Source: Lachnospiraceae bacterium (GTDB lineage: Bacteria; Bacillota; Clostridia; Lachnospirales; Lachnospiraceae). Taken from it: a stretch of 45,706 nt of DNA. The notes under the pieces are model-generated. The model saw only the letters and a list, made by a program, of their open reading frames with translations, had not been told where the DNA came from and ran no database searches. Position 1 is the stretch's first letter. The number at the start of each line of letters is the position of its first letter. The position numbers and the translations under genes are program-made. This document shows positions 27,087 through 35,206 of the stretch, piece by piece. Where the stretch lies: NCBI GenBank assembly GCA_017456585.1, contig JAFTJD010000039.1, positions 1 to 45,706 on the forward strand, written 5' to 3'.

Positions 27087-27998
27087 TTATCTCTTACTCG
27101 CCCCACAGGCACATGTTCCAACATAATTCGCATTCATCTTGCCACATTCCTCGCAACGCCATGAACCGTTTAAAGGCTGTGCCGTATTTGATGCATCTGA
27201 CTGGCGAAAAGGGTTGCCGGTGCCCTGTACATTTGATGTATTGATTGCGGATTCATTCCCAAGAAGAGAATATGTTTTACCATCATAATTCTTAGCTGTT
27301 TCCATACCATATATGTATCCACCGGAAATAATCATCAGCACTACATTAAATCCCAGATATACCCAGACCATAACGTCCACATAAGACAATAAATCTAAAA
27401 ATGCTTCACCAAAGTTATCTTCACCTGACATTCCATAAGCAGTATACAATATAACAACAAATATAATAATCATTAATATATGACAAAGGAATCCAAATAC
27501 CGTCCATCCATGAGCACTGCTTTCTTTTCCAAGAAAGGCAAACAATACTGCCAATAGATAAACGCTTACACCTATAATAATGCTCCATTTACCCACAGTA
27601 GCCGCAAACTTAAGAAAACCTTCATCTGCGATATCTGCCATCCATATGATAGAATCAAAGAAATCGCCAAAACTTCCTCCGCCAAACAAGTCTGTCCATG
27701 ACAATACAAATGTTGTTATAGCAACTGCTGCAAATATAAGTTTAATAATCAAACGTTTTACAGCTTCGGGACCCATGATACCGGTTGCTCCTGATGTTCC
27801 TGAGAACAACGAAACATTCACCACCGGTCTTTGATAATTTTGGCGCTGTTGCTGAGCATTACTTCCATTTACAACATTACTCGCATTCGGAACGTTTCCC
27901 TGCATCGGCTTCACTGTACTATCGACTACCTGTGCCCCACAAGCCGAGCAAAATTTAGCCCCCTCATTTAGTTCTTTACCACACTGACTGCAAAACAT
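27087..27998 (-). CDS. Zinc-ribbon multi-pass membrane protein
   Basis: The 303-residue protein starts with a double-Cys zinc ribbon (MFCSQCGKELNEGAKFCSACG), then an Asn/Gln-rich linker. Four or five membrane segments follow between about residues 85 and 235 (IFAAVAITTFVLSW, IIIGVSVYLLAVLFAFLG, ILMIIIFVVILYTAYG, VWVYLGFNVVLMIISGGYIYG). A second C-terminal zinc finger ends the protein (WRCEECGKMNANYVGTCACG). Such zinc-ribbon membrane proteins are common in Clostridia and mostly uncharacterised. I chose the second ATG (27998), 6 nt after GGAGGG; the first ATG abuts that site. It lies between PBP1A and an anchored extracellular protein, hinting at an envelope role. Confidence 0.8.
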   Translation of the reverse strand: MFCSQCGKELNEGAKFCSACGAQVVDSTVKPMQGNVPNASNVVNGSNAQQQRQNYQRPVVNVSLFSGTSGATGIMGPEAVKRLIIKLIFAAVAITTFVLSWTDLFGGGSFGDFFDSIIWMADIADEGFLKFAATVGKWSIIIGVSVYLLAVLFAFLGKESSAHGWTVFGFLCHILMIIIFVVILYTAYGMSGEDNFGEAFLDLLSYVDVMVWVYLGFNVVLMIISGGYIYGMETAKNYDGKTYSLLGNESAINTSNVQGTGNPFRQSDASNTAQPLNGSWRCEECGKMNANYVGTCACGASKR

Positions 27999-28050
27999 TT
28001 TCATCCCTCCATAGTATATTTATATATTGAATTCAAACGGTCTGTTTTTC

Positions 28051-30141
28051 TTACGGAAGCTTAATGTCATCTTCCCAATCAACTCCGGCATCCGTAAGTG
28101 GTTCTCTCTCGTTTGAAGATTCTTCATTATTAGTATCTTTATTGCTACCATCTGTAGATTCATCTTCGGAATCAGTTTTATCATTTTCCGAGCCCATGAA
28201 GGATTCGTAATAATAATCTTCCTCCGTCAAAAACACCCTATATTCCAAATCTTTATGTATAATCTCCATAAAGTTCTTCCAGATTCTGCTGGGATATGTA
28301 TATCCATATAGGTCATCCATACTTCTTGGCATATCATATCCAACCCATATGCTTGTTGTATAATAAGGAGTATAACCTACAAACCATCCGTCTTTATTCT
28401 CATCAGTAGTACCAGTCTTACCGGCACATGTCATATTATCAAGGCAGGCGTCCTTACCTGTTCCGTTAACCATAACACTTTGTAAAATATCTGTCATCCT
28501 ACGGCTTCCAAGCACTGTGTATACCTGACGCTTGCGCGCACTTTGTTCCTCTTCGCTTTCTACATTATATATAGTGCTTCCGTCATTACCCTTTATAGTA
28601 ATAATACAGGTTGGTGTCCTATATATTCCATCATTCTCAATCGTCGCATATGCTGCTGCCATCTCAAGTGCAGAAGCTCCGTATGTAAGCCCTCCAAGCG
28701 ATGCAGCAGGTACATAATCCGCAGGGACGATTTTCTCAAAATTCATATCAACAAGATACTGTAAGCCTCTCTCTGCCGTTACTTCCTTAAAAAGTTCCCA
28801 TGCAACAGTATTCTTTGAATAAACTACTGCTTCTCTTAATGTAATCTTCCCAAGATATCTATTGTTACTGTTAGCCGGACCATCCTCCGCCTTAACGTCC
28901 ATAACCTTGGAATCCGCCGTATATCCATAATTATCCGCCAGTAACGGAGTATATGTTACAAGTGGCTTAATCGCACTACCCGGTTGTCTATAGCTCTGAA
29001 ATGCCCTATTTAATGTATAGCCATCTATACTCTGGCTTCGTCCCCCAACTATCGCCAGAACATATCCCGTATCATTATCAAGGCATACACCTGAACCTTG
29101 AAGTGCATATATTCCTTCATCATTTATCTCTGTAAATTCCACCAATTCCATATTGATGCTAGCCTGCAATTTGTTCTGCATATCAGTATCAATACTTGTA
29201 TATATATTAAGACCATCTGTATAAAGCTTCATCAATGCTTCCTGATAATCACAACCATATACATCCATTATAATCTTGGTTGCACATTCAAAGACATAAG
29301 TCTCAACATAGTTGCTTCGCTTATCGCTTTCAATGTTAAGCTTGATATCTTCTACAATCGCCTCTTTACATTCATCCTTAGAAATAATTCCAAGTTCATA
29401 AAGAGTATTCAAAATGGTATCTCTTCTTTTAATGGTATTGTCGAAATTCGTAAGCGGATCATAAGTAGAAGGATTATTCGGAATAGCGCACAAAAACGCA
29501 ACCTCTGACAAACTAAGCTCAGAGATTTCTTTTCCAAAATATCCTTTTGCCGCCGCCTGAATTCCATAATTACCATTAGCAAAATAGATACCATTTATAT
29601 AAAATTCCAATATTTCTTCCTTGCTGTATTTCTCCTCCAGTCCCATAGCAAGAAACATTTCTTCTATCTTACGTTCCCATGTAACCTCATGGCTAAGATA
29701 TGTATTACGGCTAATCTGTTGAGTTATCGTACTACCGCCCTGTGTTATCTCCTTGTTAGTATACAATGACCACGCAGCTCTTAGAATCGCTTTATAGTCT
29801 ATCCCTTTATGCTCATAGAAATTCCTGTCTTCCATTGCTATAAACGTATCTATAACAATCTCAGGAATATCCTCATAATCAAGATAATATACATCTTTCT
29901 CCGCCTTTAATGTACATATCACACTACCATCCGCAGCATAAACCGTACTTGTTGCAGCCGAGCAAAAATCTTCCTTCTCAGAAGCTTCCGCTATCGCAAG
30001 TCCGGATGCTTTAAGTGCATTCCAATCTTTACCATGCTTCATGGCAAAAGTAATCACAATAACTAAAGCTGCCAAAAATGCCAGCATCACTATTGCAACT
30101 ATGCTTAATACAATTGTTTTAAGCACTTTCTTCTGCCTCAT
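28051..30141 (-). CDS. Bifunctional penicillin-binding protein, PBP1A type
   Basis: Polymerises glycan strands and cross-links peptides on the outer face of the membrane. The 696-residue product has one N-terminal membrane anchor (about 8-33). The GT51 transglycosylase domain has the catalytic Glu104 in EDRNFYEHKG, then GGSTITQQISRN and ERKIEEMFLAMGLE. The transpeptidase domain has SAIK in QPGSAIKPL, the SKN triad in YSKNTVAWE, and KTGTT. An acidic, disordered Ser/Asp/Glu/Asn tail ends it (about 650-696). Length and order are those of class A PBPs. ATG at 30141 has an upstream GGAG at slightly long spacing. The zinc-ribbon gene follows after 52 bp. Confidence 0.94.
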   Translation of the reverse strand: MRQKKVLKTIVLSIVAIVMLAFLAALVIVITFAMKHGKDWNALKASGLAIAEASEKEDFCSAATSTVYAADGSVICTLKAEKDVYYLDYEDIPEIVIDTFIAMEDRNFYEHKGIDYKAILRAAWSLYTNKEITQGGSTITQQISRNTYLSHEVTWERKIEEMFLAMGLEEKYSKEEILEFYINGIYFANGNYGIQAAAKGYFGKEISELSLSEVAFLCAIPNNPSTYDPLTNFDNTIKRRDTILNTLYELGIISKDECKEAIVEDIKLNIESDKRSNYVETYVFECATKIIMDVYGCDYQEALMKLYTDGLNIYTSIDTDMQNKLQASINMELVEFTEINDEGIYALQGSGVCLDNDTGYVLAIVGGRSQSIDGYTLNRAFQSYRQPGSAIKPLVTYTPLLADNYGYTADSKVMDVKAEDGPANSNNRYLGKITLREAVVYSKNTVAWELFKEVTAERGLQYLVDMNFEKIVPADYVPAASLGGLTYGASALEMAAAYATIENDGIYRTPTCIITIKGNDGSTIYNVESEEEQSARKRQVYTVLGSRRMTDILQSVMVNGTGKDACLDNMTCAGKTGTTDENKDGWFVGYTPYYTTSIWVGYDMPRSMDDLYGYTYPSRIWKNFMEIIHKDLEYRVFLTEEDYYYESFMGSENDKTDSEDESTDGSNKDTNNEESSNEREPLTDAGVDWEDDIKLP

Positions 30142-30231
30142 GCTTCTTCACACTCCTATATTAGTCCAAATTTAATAAGCAGATAAGCCATTTTCTTAAC
30201 CCAAAATTTAACACATTTAGCCGTTTTTACA

Positions 30232-30271
30232 CATCAAGCGAAGAATCGCCAAAGCAGATTCTTCGCTTGAT
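30232..30271. terminator. Perfect 15-bp inverted repeat after the lipoprotein gene
   Basis: ATCAAGCGAAGAATC (30232-30246) and GATTCTTCGCTTGAT (30257-30271) with a 10-nt loop, 39 bp downstream of the lipoprotein stop. Minus-strand tail GTGTAAAAACGG lacks a clean T-run, so terminator function is probable but not certain. The rest of 30142-30309 shows no gene. Confidence 0.6.
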
Positions 30272-30309
30272 AACTTAATCATTAAACTAACAATATATTC
30301 GTATGTATC

Positions 30310-31878
30310 TTAGTAATAGTAGTAGTAATCATCCTCTAAATCTTCAAATGTCTCAAATAATTCTTCGAGATCGCTTATGATTGCTTCCCACTCAGCCTGG
30401 TTCTCTGTTAATACATCGAACTTCTCACCGCTTGGCATATCAACACTTGCGTTACACTCAACTTCGATAGAACCTGACAATTCAATTCCTACCTCATCAT
30501 CAATAGCAAGAGTTATAGAATCGAAATCAAACTTAACAGATTTCTTCTTCTCAACTTCAATCGTTCCTTCACAAGCAACCTCAACCTTATCATATCCGTC
30601 ATCTACTACAACGCTTGCTTCGAACTCTTTGCTCTTTGTATCAAGAGTATAGCCCCATGATATATCAAGGTCTTCTTCCTCTGCAAGAGAAATTGACCAC
30701 TCAGCTTCTACTTCGTTGCCGTCTACATTGGTCTCTTTCTCAACTTCGATAAGGCTCATTCCCATAGCCTTTACCTTAAACTCGTAGTTGTCGTATACGC
30801 CGAACTCTCCGCCTGTACACTCAAGTTCAATACCAACTTCTACTGTCTCGCCATATCCGTCAGAAATCTCTGTAGTTACAGCCAAATATGCTATCGCGCC
30901 ATCATAAACATACATTTCTGCTTCGATATCTGAAATATATTCTGCGAGCTCTTCGTATAATTCGTCGCCATTTTCCTGAAACTCTGCTTTAACTTCTTCA
31001 AAGCCTTCCATTACCTCGTTATAATACTCATCATAATAGTAGTTGTAGTAATCCTCGCCATACCATTCTAAGTAATATTCAGCTTCCTGCTCAGCATACA
31101 TGGCAGCATATGCTTCTACAACCTCAAGTGTATCATCGCTGTCAAGGAAGTATTCGATAGTCTCGCGTACGAAATTAATCATTTCATCTTCGCTGATTGT
31201 GATATTATAACCTTCACACTTACGATTCTTGCCATCTAATTCGAACTTCTCTTTATCTACTTCTTCATACTCAATAGAGCTCTTGAAATCTTCAATTATT
31301 CCTGATTCCATATATCCCTTAACTAATGCTTCAACAGCCTCTGTATCCATATCAGTAGTTGACATAGAGAATATAGCATTCATATCTACTTCTTCACCAA
31401 TAATCTGTGCTAATACAGACTTTCCATATCTCTCTGCGATGTTCTCAAATTCTAAATAGAATACCTTATCTAAATAATCCGGAACCTTTACCGCTACCTG
31501 TTTGTCATCTACGTAGAACTGCACTGAACCTGAAAATACATCTGCATAATCTACTCCAAGATCAGCAAAAATCTTGCTATTAGCATAATCACATGCAACC
31601 TCTGCATTAACTGAAGCAGAAATTAAATCTTCAAGCTCTTCAATCAATGTATCCTCAAGGGTAAATTCCATACTAACTGATGCCGGACTGGTCTGTAAGC
31701 TCTCCATAATCTCTGACATACCAAGTTCTTCAACAAGCCCTGTTGAGCCTCCTGTAAGAGATAAAAGTGCATCTCCAATCTTCTCTTCAGTTGTTCTCTT
31801 GTCCCCACAGCCGAAAGCAGCTGTCATAGCCATCGCGCCCGCAAGTACCAATGCCGCGATTTTCTTCATTTTCTTCAT
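30310..31878 (-). CDS. Acidic, Tyr-rich putative lipoprotein
   Basis: The 522-residue product begins with a lipoprotein signal (MKKMKKIAALVLAGAMAMTAAFG then Cys24) and should be anchored to the outer face of the membrane. The mature protein is strongly acidic and beta-rich. A remarkable Glu/Tyr stretch lies near residues 265-290 (EDYYNYYYDEYYNEV) and the protein ends in a run of five Tyr. No enzyme motif is recognised. A motif KCEGYNITISEDEMIN is echoed in the anchored protein at 25668. ATG at 31878 follows GGAGG, 3 nt below a strong hairpin. A separate promoter is probable (minus strand TTGATT-16-TATTAT with TGTGG before the -10). Confidence 0.8.
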   Translation of the reverse strand: MKKMKKIAALVLAGAMAMTAAFGCGDKRTTEEKIGDALLSLTGGSTGLVEELGMSEIMESLQTSPASVSMEFTLEDTLIEELEDLISASVNAEVACDYANSKIFADLGVDYADVFSGSVQFYVDDKQVAVKVPDYLDKVFYLEFENIAERYGKSVLAQIIGEEVDMNAIFSMSTTDMDTEAVEALVKGYMESGIIEDFKSSIEYEEVDKEKFELDGKNRKCEGYNITISEDEMINFVRETIEYFLDSDDTLEVVEAYAAMYAEQEAEYYLEWYGEDYYNYYYDEYYNEVMEGFEEVKAEFQENGDELYEELAEYISDIEAEMYVYDGAIAYLAVTTEISDGYGETVEVGIELECTGGEFGVYDNYEFKVKAMGMSLIEVEKETNVDGNEVEAEWSISLAEEEDLDISWGYTLDTKSKEFEASVVVDDGYDKVEVACEGTIEVEKKKSVKFDFDSITLAIDDEVGIELSGSIEVECNASVDMPSGEKFDVLTENQAEWEAIISDLEELFETFEDLEDDYYYYY

Positions 31879-31894
31879 TTCTTTTCCTCCTATA

Positions 31895-31921
31895 AAATGA
31901 ATTCTCTCTTAGAATTCATTT
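31895..31921 (-). promoter_or_regulatory. Leader hairpin touching the lipoprotein ribosome binding site
   Basis: Perfect 11-bp stem on the minus strand (AAATGAATTCT, 5-nt loop, AGAATTCATTT) ending about 3 nt before TAGGAGG. It could stabilise the mRNA or modulate translation; no T-run follows, so it is not a terminator. Confidence 0.6.
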
Positions 31922-31983
31922 AAAATAATATTACGTCACATAATAAATAATACCACAAATTCCGTAATAATCAATATAAATTG

Positions 31984-32012
31984 TTGATTTTTGCCGAAGC
32001 CTGTGTTATACT
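31984..32012 (+). promoter_or_regulatory. queT promoter
   Basis: TTGATT (31984-31989), 17-bp spacer, TATACT (32007-32012). It places the start about 120 nt before the riboswitch; hairpins CGAGCAG/CTGCTCG and GAGAATG/CATTCTC lie in between. Confidence 0.7.
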
Positions 32013-32138
32013 GTCGCCGTTACAAAGCCCACATACGAGCAGTTTCACTGCTCGCTGCTGCGATATTCGCCGAATGAGAATGCAAGCATTCTCGCCCGGC
32101 TCATTATTTCGCACAAACAAGGTCTATAAGGGTTACAA

Positions 32139-32184
32139 ACCGAGTGTTCGAGACCTTCCACTCGTTAATAAAAACTAAAGGAGA
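32139..32184 (+). promoter_or_regulatory. Probable preQ1-I riboswitch, translational type
   Basis: Stem CGAGTG (32141-32146)/CACTCG (32159-32164) encloses a 12-nt loop TTCGAGACCTTC, followed by the A-rich tail TTAATAAAAACTAAAGGAG. The layout matches small preQ1-I aptamers such as the Thermoanaerobacter one (5-bp stem, C-containing loop, tail UUAACAAAACAAGG). CCTT in the loop can pair with AAGG of the Shine-Dalgarno, which would block translation when ligand is bound. The downstream gene, queT, fits. Loop bases differ somewhat from the consensus, so the class is not fully certain. Confidence 0.75.
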
Positions 32185-32191
32185 ACTAAAT

Positions 32192-32680
32192 ATGAACAAA
32201 TCTTTTTCTGCTAAGCCGATGATATACTCGGCTTTTATCGCGGCGCTGTACGTTATTCTTACGTATGTAGCCAATCTTATGGGATTAGCCAATAATCCTA
32301 TTCAAGTCCGTTTTTCAGAAGCACTTTGCGTATTACCCATTTTCTTGCCGGCTGCAATCCCGGGATTATTTATCGGGTGCATCATAAGCAATGTCCTTAC
32401 CGGTGCTATCTTCATCGACATTATCTTCGGAAGCCTTGCAACCCTTATAGGTGCCATAGGCACAAGATGTCTTCGCAAGCACCCACTAATCGCAACCTTC
32501 CCACCGGTCATCGCAAACACATTAATCATTCCGCCAATCCTTGCATATGCATATCATTTCGAGGGCTCTCTTCCATATTTTGCAATCACGGTAGGTCTTG
32601 GCGAGATAATATCGTGCGTGATTATGGGCTTCATTTTTTACAAAATACTATACAAGTATAAAGAGAATATTTTCAGATAA
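32192..32680 (+). CDS. queT: QueT family queuosine-precursor transporter
   Basis: The 162-residue membrane protein is likely the substrate-binding S component of an ECF-type importer for a queuosine precursor such as preQ1 or queuine. It has five to six hydrophobic segments, starting after MNKSFSAKPM (YSAFIAALYVILTYVANL), with the family motif VRFSEALCVLPIF and GLFIGCIISNVLTG. ATG at 32192 follows AAAGGAG at 8 nt; the 16-codon upstream extension lies inside the riboswitch and is rejected. Energising ECF-A/T subunits are not in this window. Confidence 0.92.
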   Translation: MNKSFSAKPMIYSAFIAALYVILTYVANLMGLANNPIQVRFSEALCVLPIFLPAAIPGLFIGCIISNVLTGAIFIDIIFGSLATLIGAIGTRCLRKHPLIATFPPVIANTLIIPPILAYAYHFEGSLPYFAITVGLGEIISCVIMGFIFYKILYKYKENIFR

Positions 32681-32687
32681 AACTGCA

Positions 32688-32723
32688 AAAGAAGATTAAT
32701 CTAATCTCGGATTAATCTTCTTT
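32688..32723. terminator. Bidirectional terminator at the queT/nucleotidyltransferase junction
   Basis: 14-bp inverted repeat, AAAGAAGATTAATC and GATTAATCTTCTTT, with an 8-nt loop. The plus side is followed by a T-rich stretch (CTCTTTTCTCTTTTT). It overlaps the last codons and stop of the nucleotidyltransferase gene. Confidence 0.8.
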
Positions 32724-33431
32724 CTCTTTTCTCTTTTTCAAAACGTTAATAATATTATGTATATTATCGTCATTTAATACTTCTTGATACTTTTCTTCAA
32801 ATGCTACTAAGTCAACCTTAACCCTCTGCTCCATTTTTTGATATTGCTCATATAACATTTCAAGATTGTCTTCTTTAATTATTTTCTCTATAAGTTCTCT
32901 TGAATTTTCCGGCAAATTATTCCAACTACCATAAAGATTACATACTGCAATTTCTACTTTTTCAAAAGTAATTGCTTTCCCACGCTCTTGTTCCTCGTAA
33001 AGAATACCCACAACATCTGATATATCATTTTTATATTGACGCCCTGACATTAGCTTCATTGCCACAAGATATTCCCTTGAAATTGTGCGAACATCCAATA
33101 CATATCCAAAACGTTTATAAAATTGCGAATATTGTACCAGATTAGGCGAATATGATTTTGTTCTTGTAAAATCCGAATTAAGCCAACCATTTGGAAGTCC
33201 CAATTCATCTCCAACTCTATTCACTGCATCTTTCATTGCTGATGAAGCATGTACAAGTGCATCGATATCATATGTCATATCGCGAAAGCCATAATTAGCA
33301 AGAACAGCCGCTCCTCCAACCAATACGATTTCCGCAGGAATCTTTGTTCCATTCAATCTTTTAAATTCTTTGGCTAATTTGCTTAAACATATATCTAAAT
33401 TTTCTTTTGTAAAAACAATATCAGCAAACAT
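32712..33431 (-). CDS. DUF6036-like nucleotidyltransferase, possible toxin
   Basis: The 239-residue protein has a minimal nucleotidyltransferase signature: IVLVGGAAVLANYG (GG at 39-40) and then TYDIDALV with D55-x-D57, a later Asp in GYVLDVRTIS, and AMKLMSGRQYKNDISDV. This layout is shared with AbiEii/MenT-type toxins and DUF6036 proteins. The ATG at 33431 overlaps the upstream regulator's stop by 11 bases and follows GAGG at 6 nt; the longer open frame would need TTG at 33449 and has no site. Together with the XRE gene it looks like a type IV-like toxin-antitoxin unit or an abortive-infection module. Target (tRNA or protein) unknown. Confidence 0.75.
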   Translation of the reverse strand: MFADIVFTKENLDICLSKLAKEFKRLNGTKIPAEIVLVGGAAVLANYGFRDMTYDIDALVHASSAMKDAVNRVGDELGLPNGWLNSDFTRTKSYSPNLVQYSQFYKRFGYVLDVRTISREYLVAMKLMSGRQYKNDISDVVGILYEEQERGKAITFEKVEIAVCNLYGSWNNLPENSRELIEKIIKEDNLEMLYEQYQKMEQRVKVDLVAFEEKYQEVLNDDNIHNIINVLKKRKEKED

Positions 33432-34008
33432 TTCTAACCTCGTTTTCAACTATATTAAATTTTAAAAATTCCGGAATTGCATTATTCATACATTCCTTTC
33501 GATGTATGTCCGTTTGCATTGCAGCATCTAACAACATAACACTTGCCGGATAAACTATATCCGGTAAACGTTGCATGCGTATGTCGTTATAATTACCACA
33601 AATCGGAATATTGTTCTCCCTGGAAATATAATCCACCATTGCCAGTAAATAAAAAGCTTCAGCGTACCATCGACGATTATATAGTCTTCTCACCTCATCA
33701 GAAGAAAGCGTATCAATAACAAAATCTATGTCACCTTTGTCTTTCACAAGATGGCATACACTACTCTTATACACTTCAAAAGAACCTCTTCTAGGCTGTG
33801 GAGTATAATCTTGCATTTCTTCCTCTATAAGACTTTCCATTGAAACATCCAACGCCTTTGCAATTCTGTATATCGTATCTGCAGAACATTTTTCAATTCG
33901 CGCTTTTCTACTACATATATCTATAATTGTAGTTTGTGGAACACCACTTTCCTTAGAAAGGCGATACTTAGACATCTTCTTTTCATTTAGCAAATCATTC
34001 AAATACAT
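33421..34008 (-). CDS. XRE-type regulator, possible antitoxin
   Basis: The 195-residue protein has an N-terminal Cro/C1-type helix-turn-helix (residues about 1-62: KYRLSKESGVPQTTIIDICS, then TIYRIAKALDVSMESLI). A C-terminal domain of about 120 residues follows (GSFEVYKSSVCHLVKDKGD, RRWYAEAFYLLAMVDYIS) that I do not recognise. Start ATG at 34008 follows GGAGG; 18 further open codons upstream cross the promoter and are rejected. It is co-transcribed with the overlapping nucleotidyltransferase gene. A palindrome between its -35 and -10 boxes suggests self-repression, the usual logic of an antitoxin. Confidence 0.8.
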   Translation of the reverse strand: MYLNDLLNEKKMSKYRLSKESGVPQTTIIDICSRKARIEKCSADTIYRIAKALDVSMESLIEEEMQDYTPQPRRGSFEVYKSSVCHLVKDKGDIDFVIDTLSSDEVRRLYNRRWYAEAFYLLAMVDYISRENNIPICGNYNDIRMQRLPDIVYPASVMLLDAAMQTDIHRKECMNNAIPEFLKFNIVENEVRNVC

Positions 34009-34027
34009 ATATTTACACCTCCACACC

Positions 34028-34059
34028 ACCATTGTATCGGTCAACCGAACCATTGTCAA
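34028..34059 (-). promoter_or_regulatory. Promoter and operator of the XRE/nucleotidyltransferase pair
   Basis: Minus strand TTGACA (34054-34059), 17-bp spacer, TACAAT (34031-34036). The spacer contains the palindrome TCGGT-TG-ACCGA (34037-34048). Direct repeats ACAATGGT overlap both promoter boxes, 21 bp apart (two helical turns). Confidence 0.75.
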
Positions 34060-34073
34060 CATTTTTATACAAA

Positions 34074-34101
34074 GAACACCGGAAGAAATCTTCCGGTGTT
34101 C
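34074..34101 (-). terminator. Terminator of the GH112-GH105 operon
   Basis: Perfect 12-bp stem (GAACACCGGAAG / CTTCCGGTGTTC) with a 4-nt loop, followed on the minus strand by TTTGTAT. It lies 40 bp after the GH105 stop. Confidence 0.75.
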
Positions 34102-34141
34102 TCATATGTCCTTAATTATATCTGCCAGATTGCACTATATA

Positions 34142-35173
34142 TTAGTCTGCCTTCTGTGAAATAACTGCTGTAAGGAATGCAAGTGCAAGTCCCTGTCCCC
34201 AGCCCTGAATCCAGTCCTTAGGAACGTTACAGTAGCCTTCTCTGTCTCTCATAACAGCTGTACCGCCTGATACGTTAAGTACACGGCCGTCCTCGCTGAT
34301 ATTGTCAAGAATACCCTCAAGTGCCTTCTGAACATATTTAGCATGAAGCGGATTCTTGTTATCAATCATAGCTGCTGCGATACCTGCTGAAGCAGATACC
34401 TCTTCGTAAGCTTCCTCATCGTTAAGAATAGTTCTCCATAAACCATTCTCTGTCTGTAATAACTTAATAGATGCAAGCTGGTCGCGAAGAGCACACTCGA
34501 TATCCATGCATGGTGGGTAAAGATACCAGTCATGAAGCTGTTTCTTAACCTGTGACATTGTATATGCTGCCCATGCATTAGCACGTCCCCAGTAGAAGCC
34601 TGACATATGATCTTTGTGGATGTTATTGTATCCATGATACCAAAGACTTGTCTTCTCATCCTGTAAGAATTTGATGTGCCAGTAATACTGGTTGAGTGCA
34701 TCGTTGATGATATCCTGATCCTGAAGCTTAGCACCTACTCTTAAGAGGAAGAATGCTGCCATGAACAATGTATCTGCCCATGCCTGCTCCGGGAAATCAT
34801 TCTTAGAAGAAACTGTGTGCTGCAATACGCTATCACCGAATCTTAAAGCCTTATTTCTGAGGTAGTCAACCTTGCTCATTACAAGATCCCAGTACTTCTG
34901 GTCACCTGTTGCTTCATACAATGTAATCATTGCATGTCCCATTGCACATGCGTTAACATTCCAGCTTGGAAGTCCCATTTCGATGTACTCATCAGTCCAT
35001 TTTACAAGGAAATCTAAGTACTCCTGATTCTTGGTTGCTCTGTATGCTTCAGATAAACCATAATAAGCAACACCGCATGGCCAATCCCATGTTAAATCCA
35101 TAGTCATTGTCTTACGAACTACGGCATCAATAACATCTTTAATCTGTTTCTCATCGTAGTTAAGTTTTAACAT
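34142..35173 (-). CDS. GH105 unsaturated rhamnogalacturonyl hydrolase
   Basis: Removes the terminal unsaturated galacturonate left by rhamnogalacturonan lyases from short RG-I oligosaccharides. The 343-residue alpha/alpha-barrel protein resembles YteR/YesR: TWDWPCGVAYYGLSEAY, PSWNVNACAMGHAM, NDFPEQAWADTLFMA with the probable catalytic Asp134 (YteR Asp143), GFYWGRANAWAAYTM and GWGQGLAL. No signal peptide, so cytoplasmic. ATG at 35173 follows AGGAGG; 33 bp after the GH112 gene, same transcript. The choice of RG-I over other unsaturated uronides (GH88) rests on motif memory and neighbours. Confidence 0.9.
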   Translation of the reverse strand: MLKLNYDEKQIKDVIDAVVRKTMTMDLTWDWPCGVAYYGLSEAYRATKNQEYLDFLVKWTDEYIEMGLPSWNVNACAMGHAMITLYEATGDQKYWDLVMSKVDYLRNKALRFGDSVLQHTVSSKNDFPEQAWADTLFMAAFFLLRVGAKLQDQDIINDALNQYYWHIKFLQDEKTSLWYHGYNNIHKDHMSGFYWGRANAWAAYTMSQVKKQLHDWYLYPPCMDIECALRDQLASIKLLQTENGLWRTILNDEEAYEEVSASAGIAAAMIDNKNPLHAKYVQKALEGILDNISEDGRVLNVSGGTAVMRDREGYCNVPKDWIQGWGQGLALAFLTAVISQKAD

Positions 35174-35206
35174 TATAATGTCCTCCTAATTTATGATTAT
35201 ATTTAA

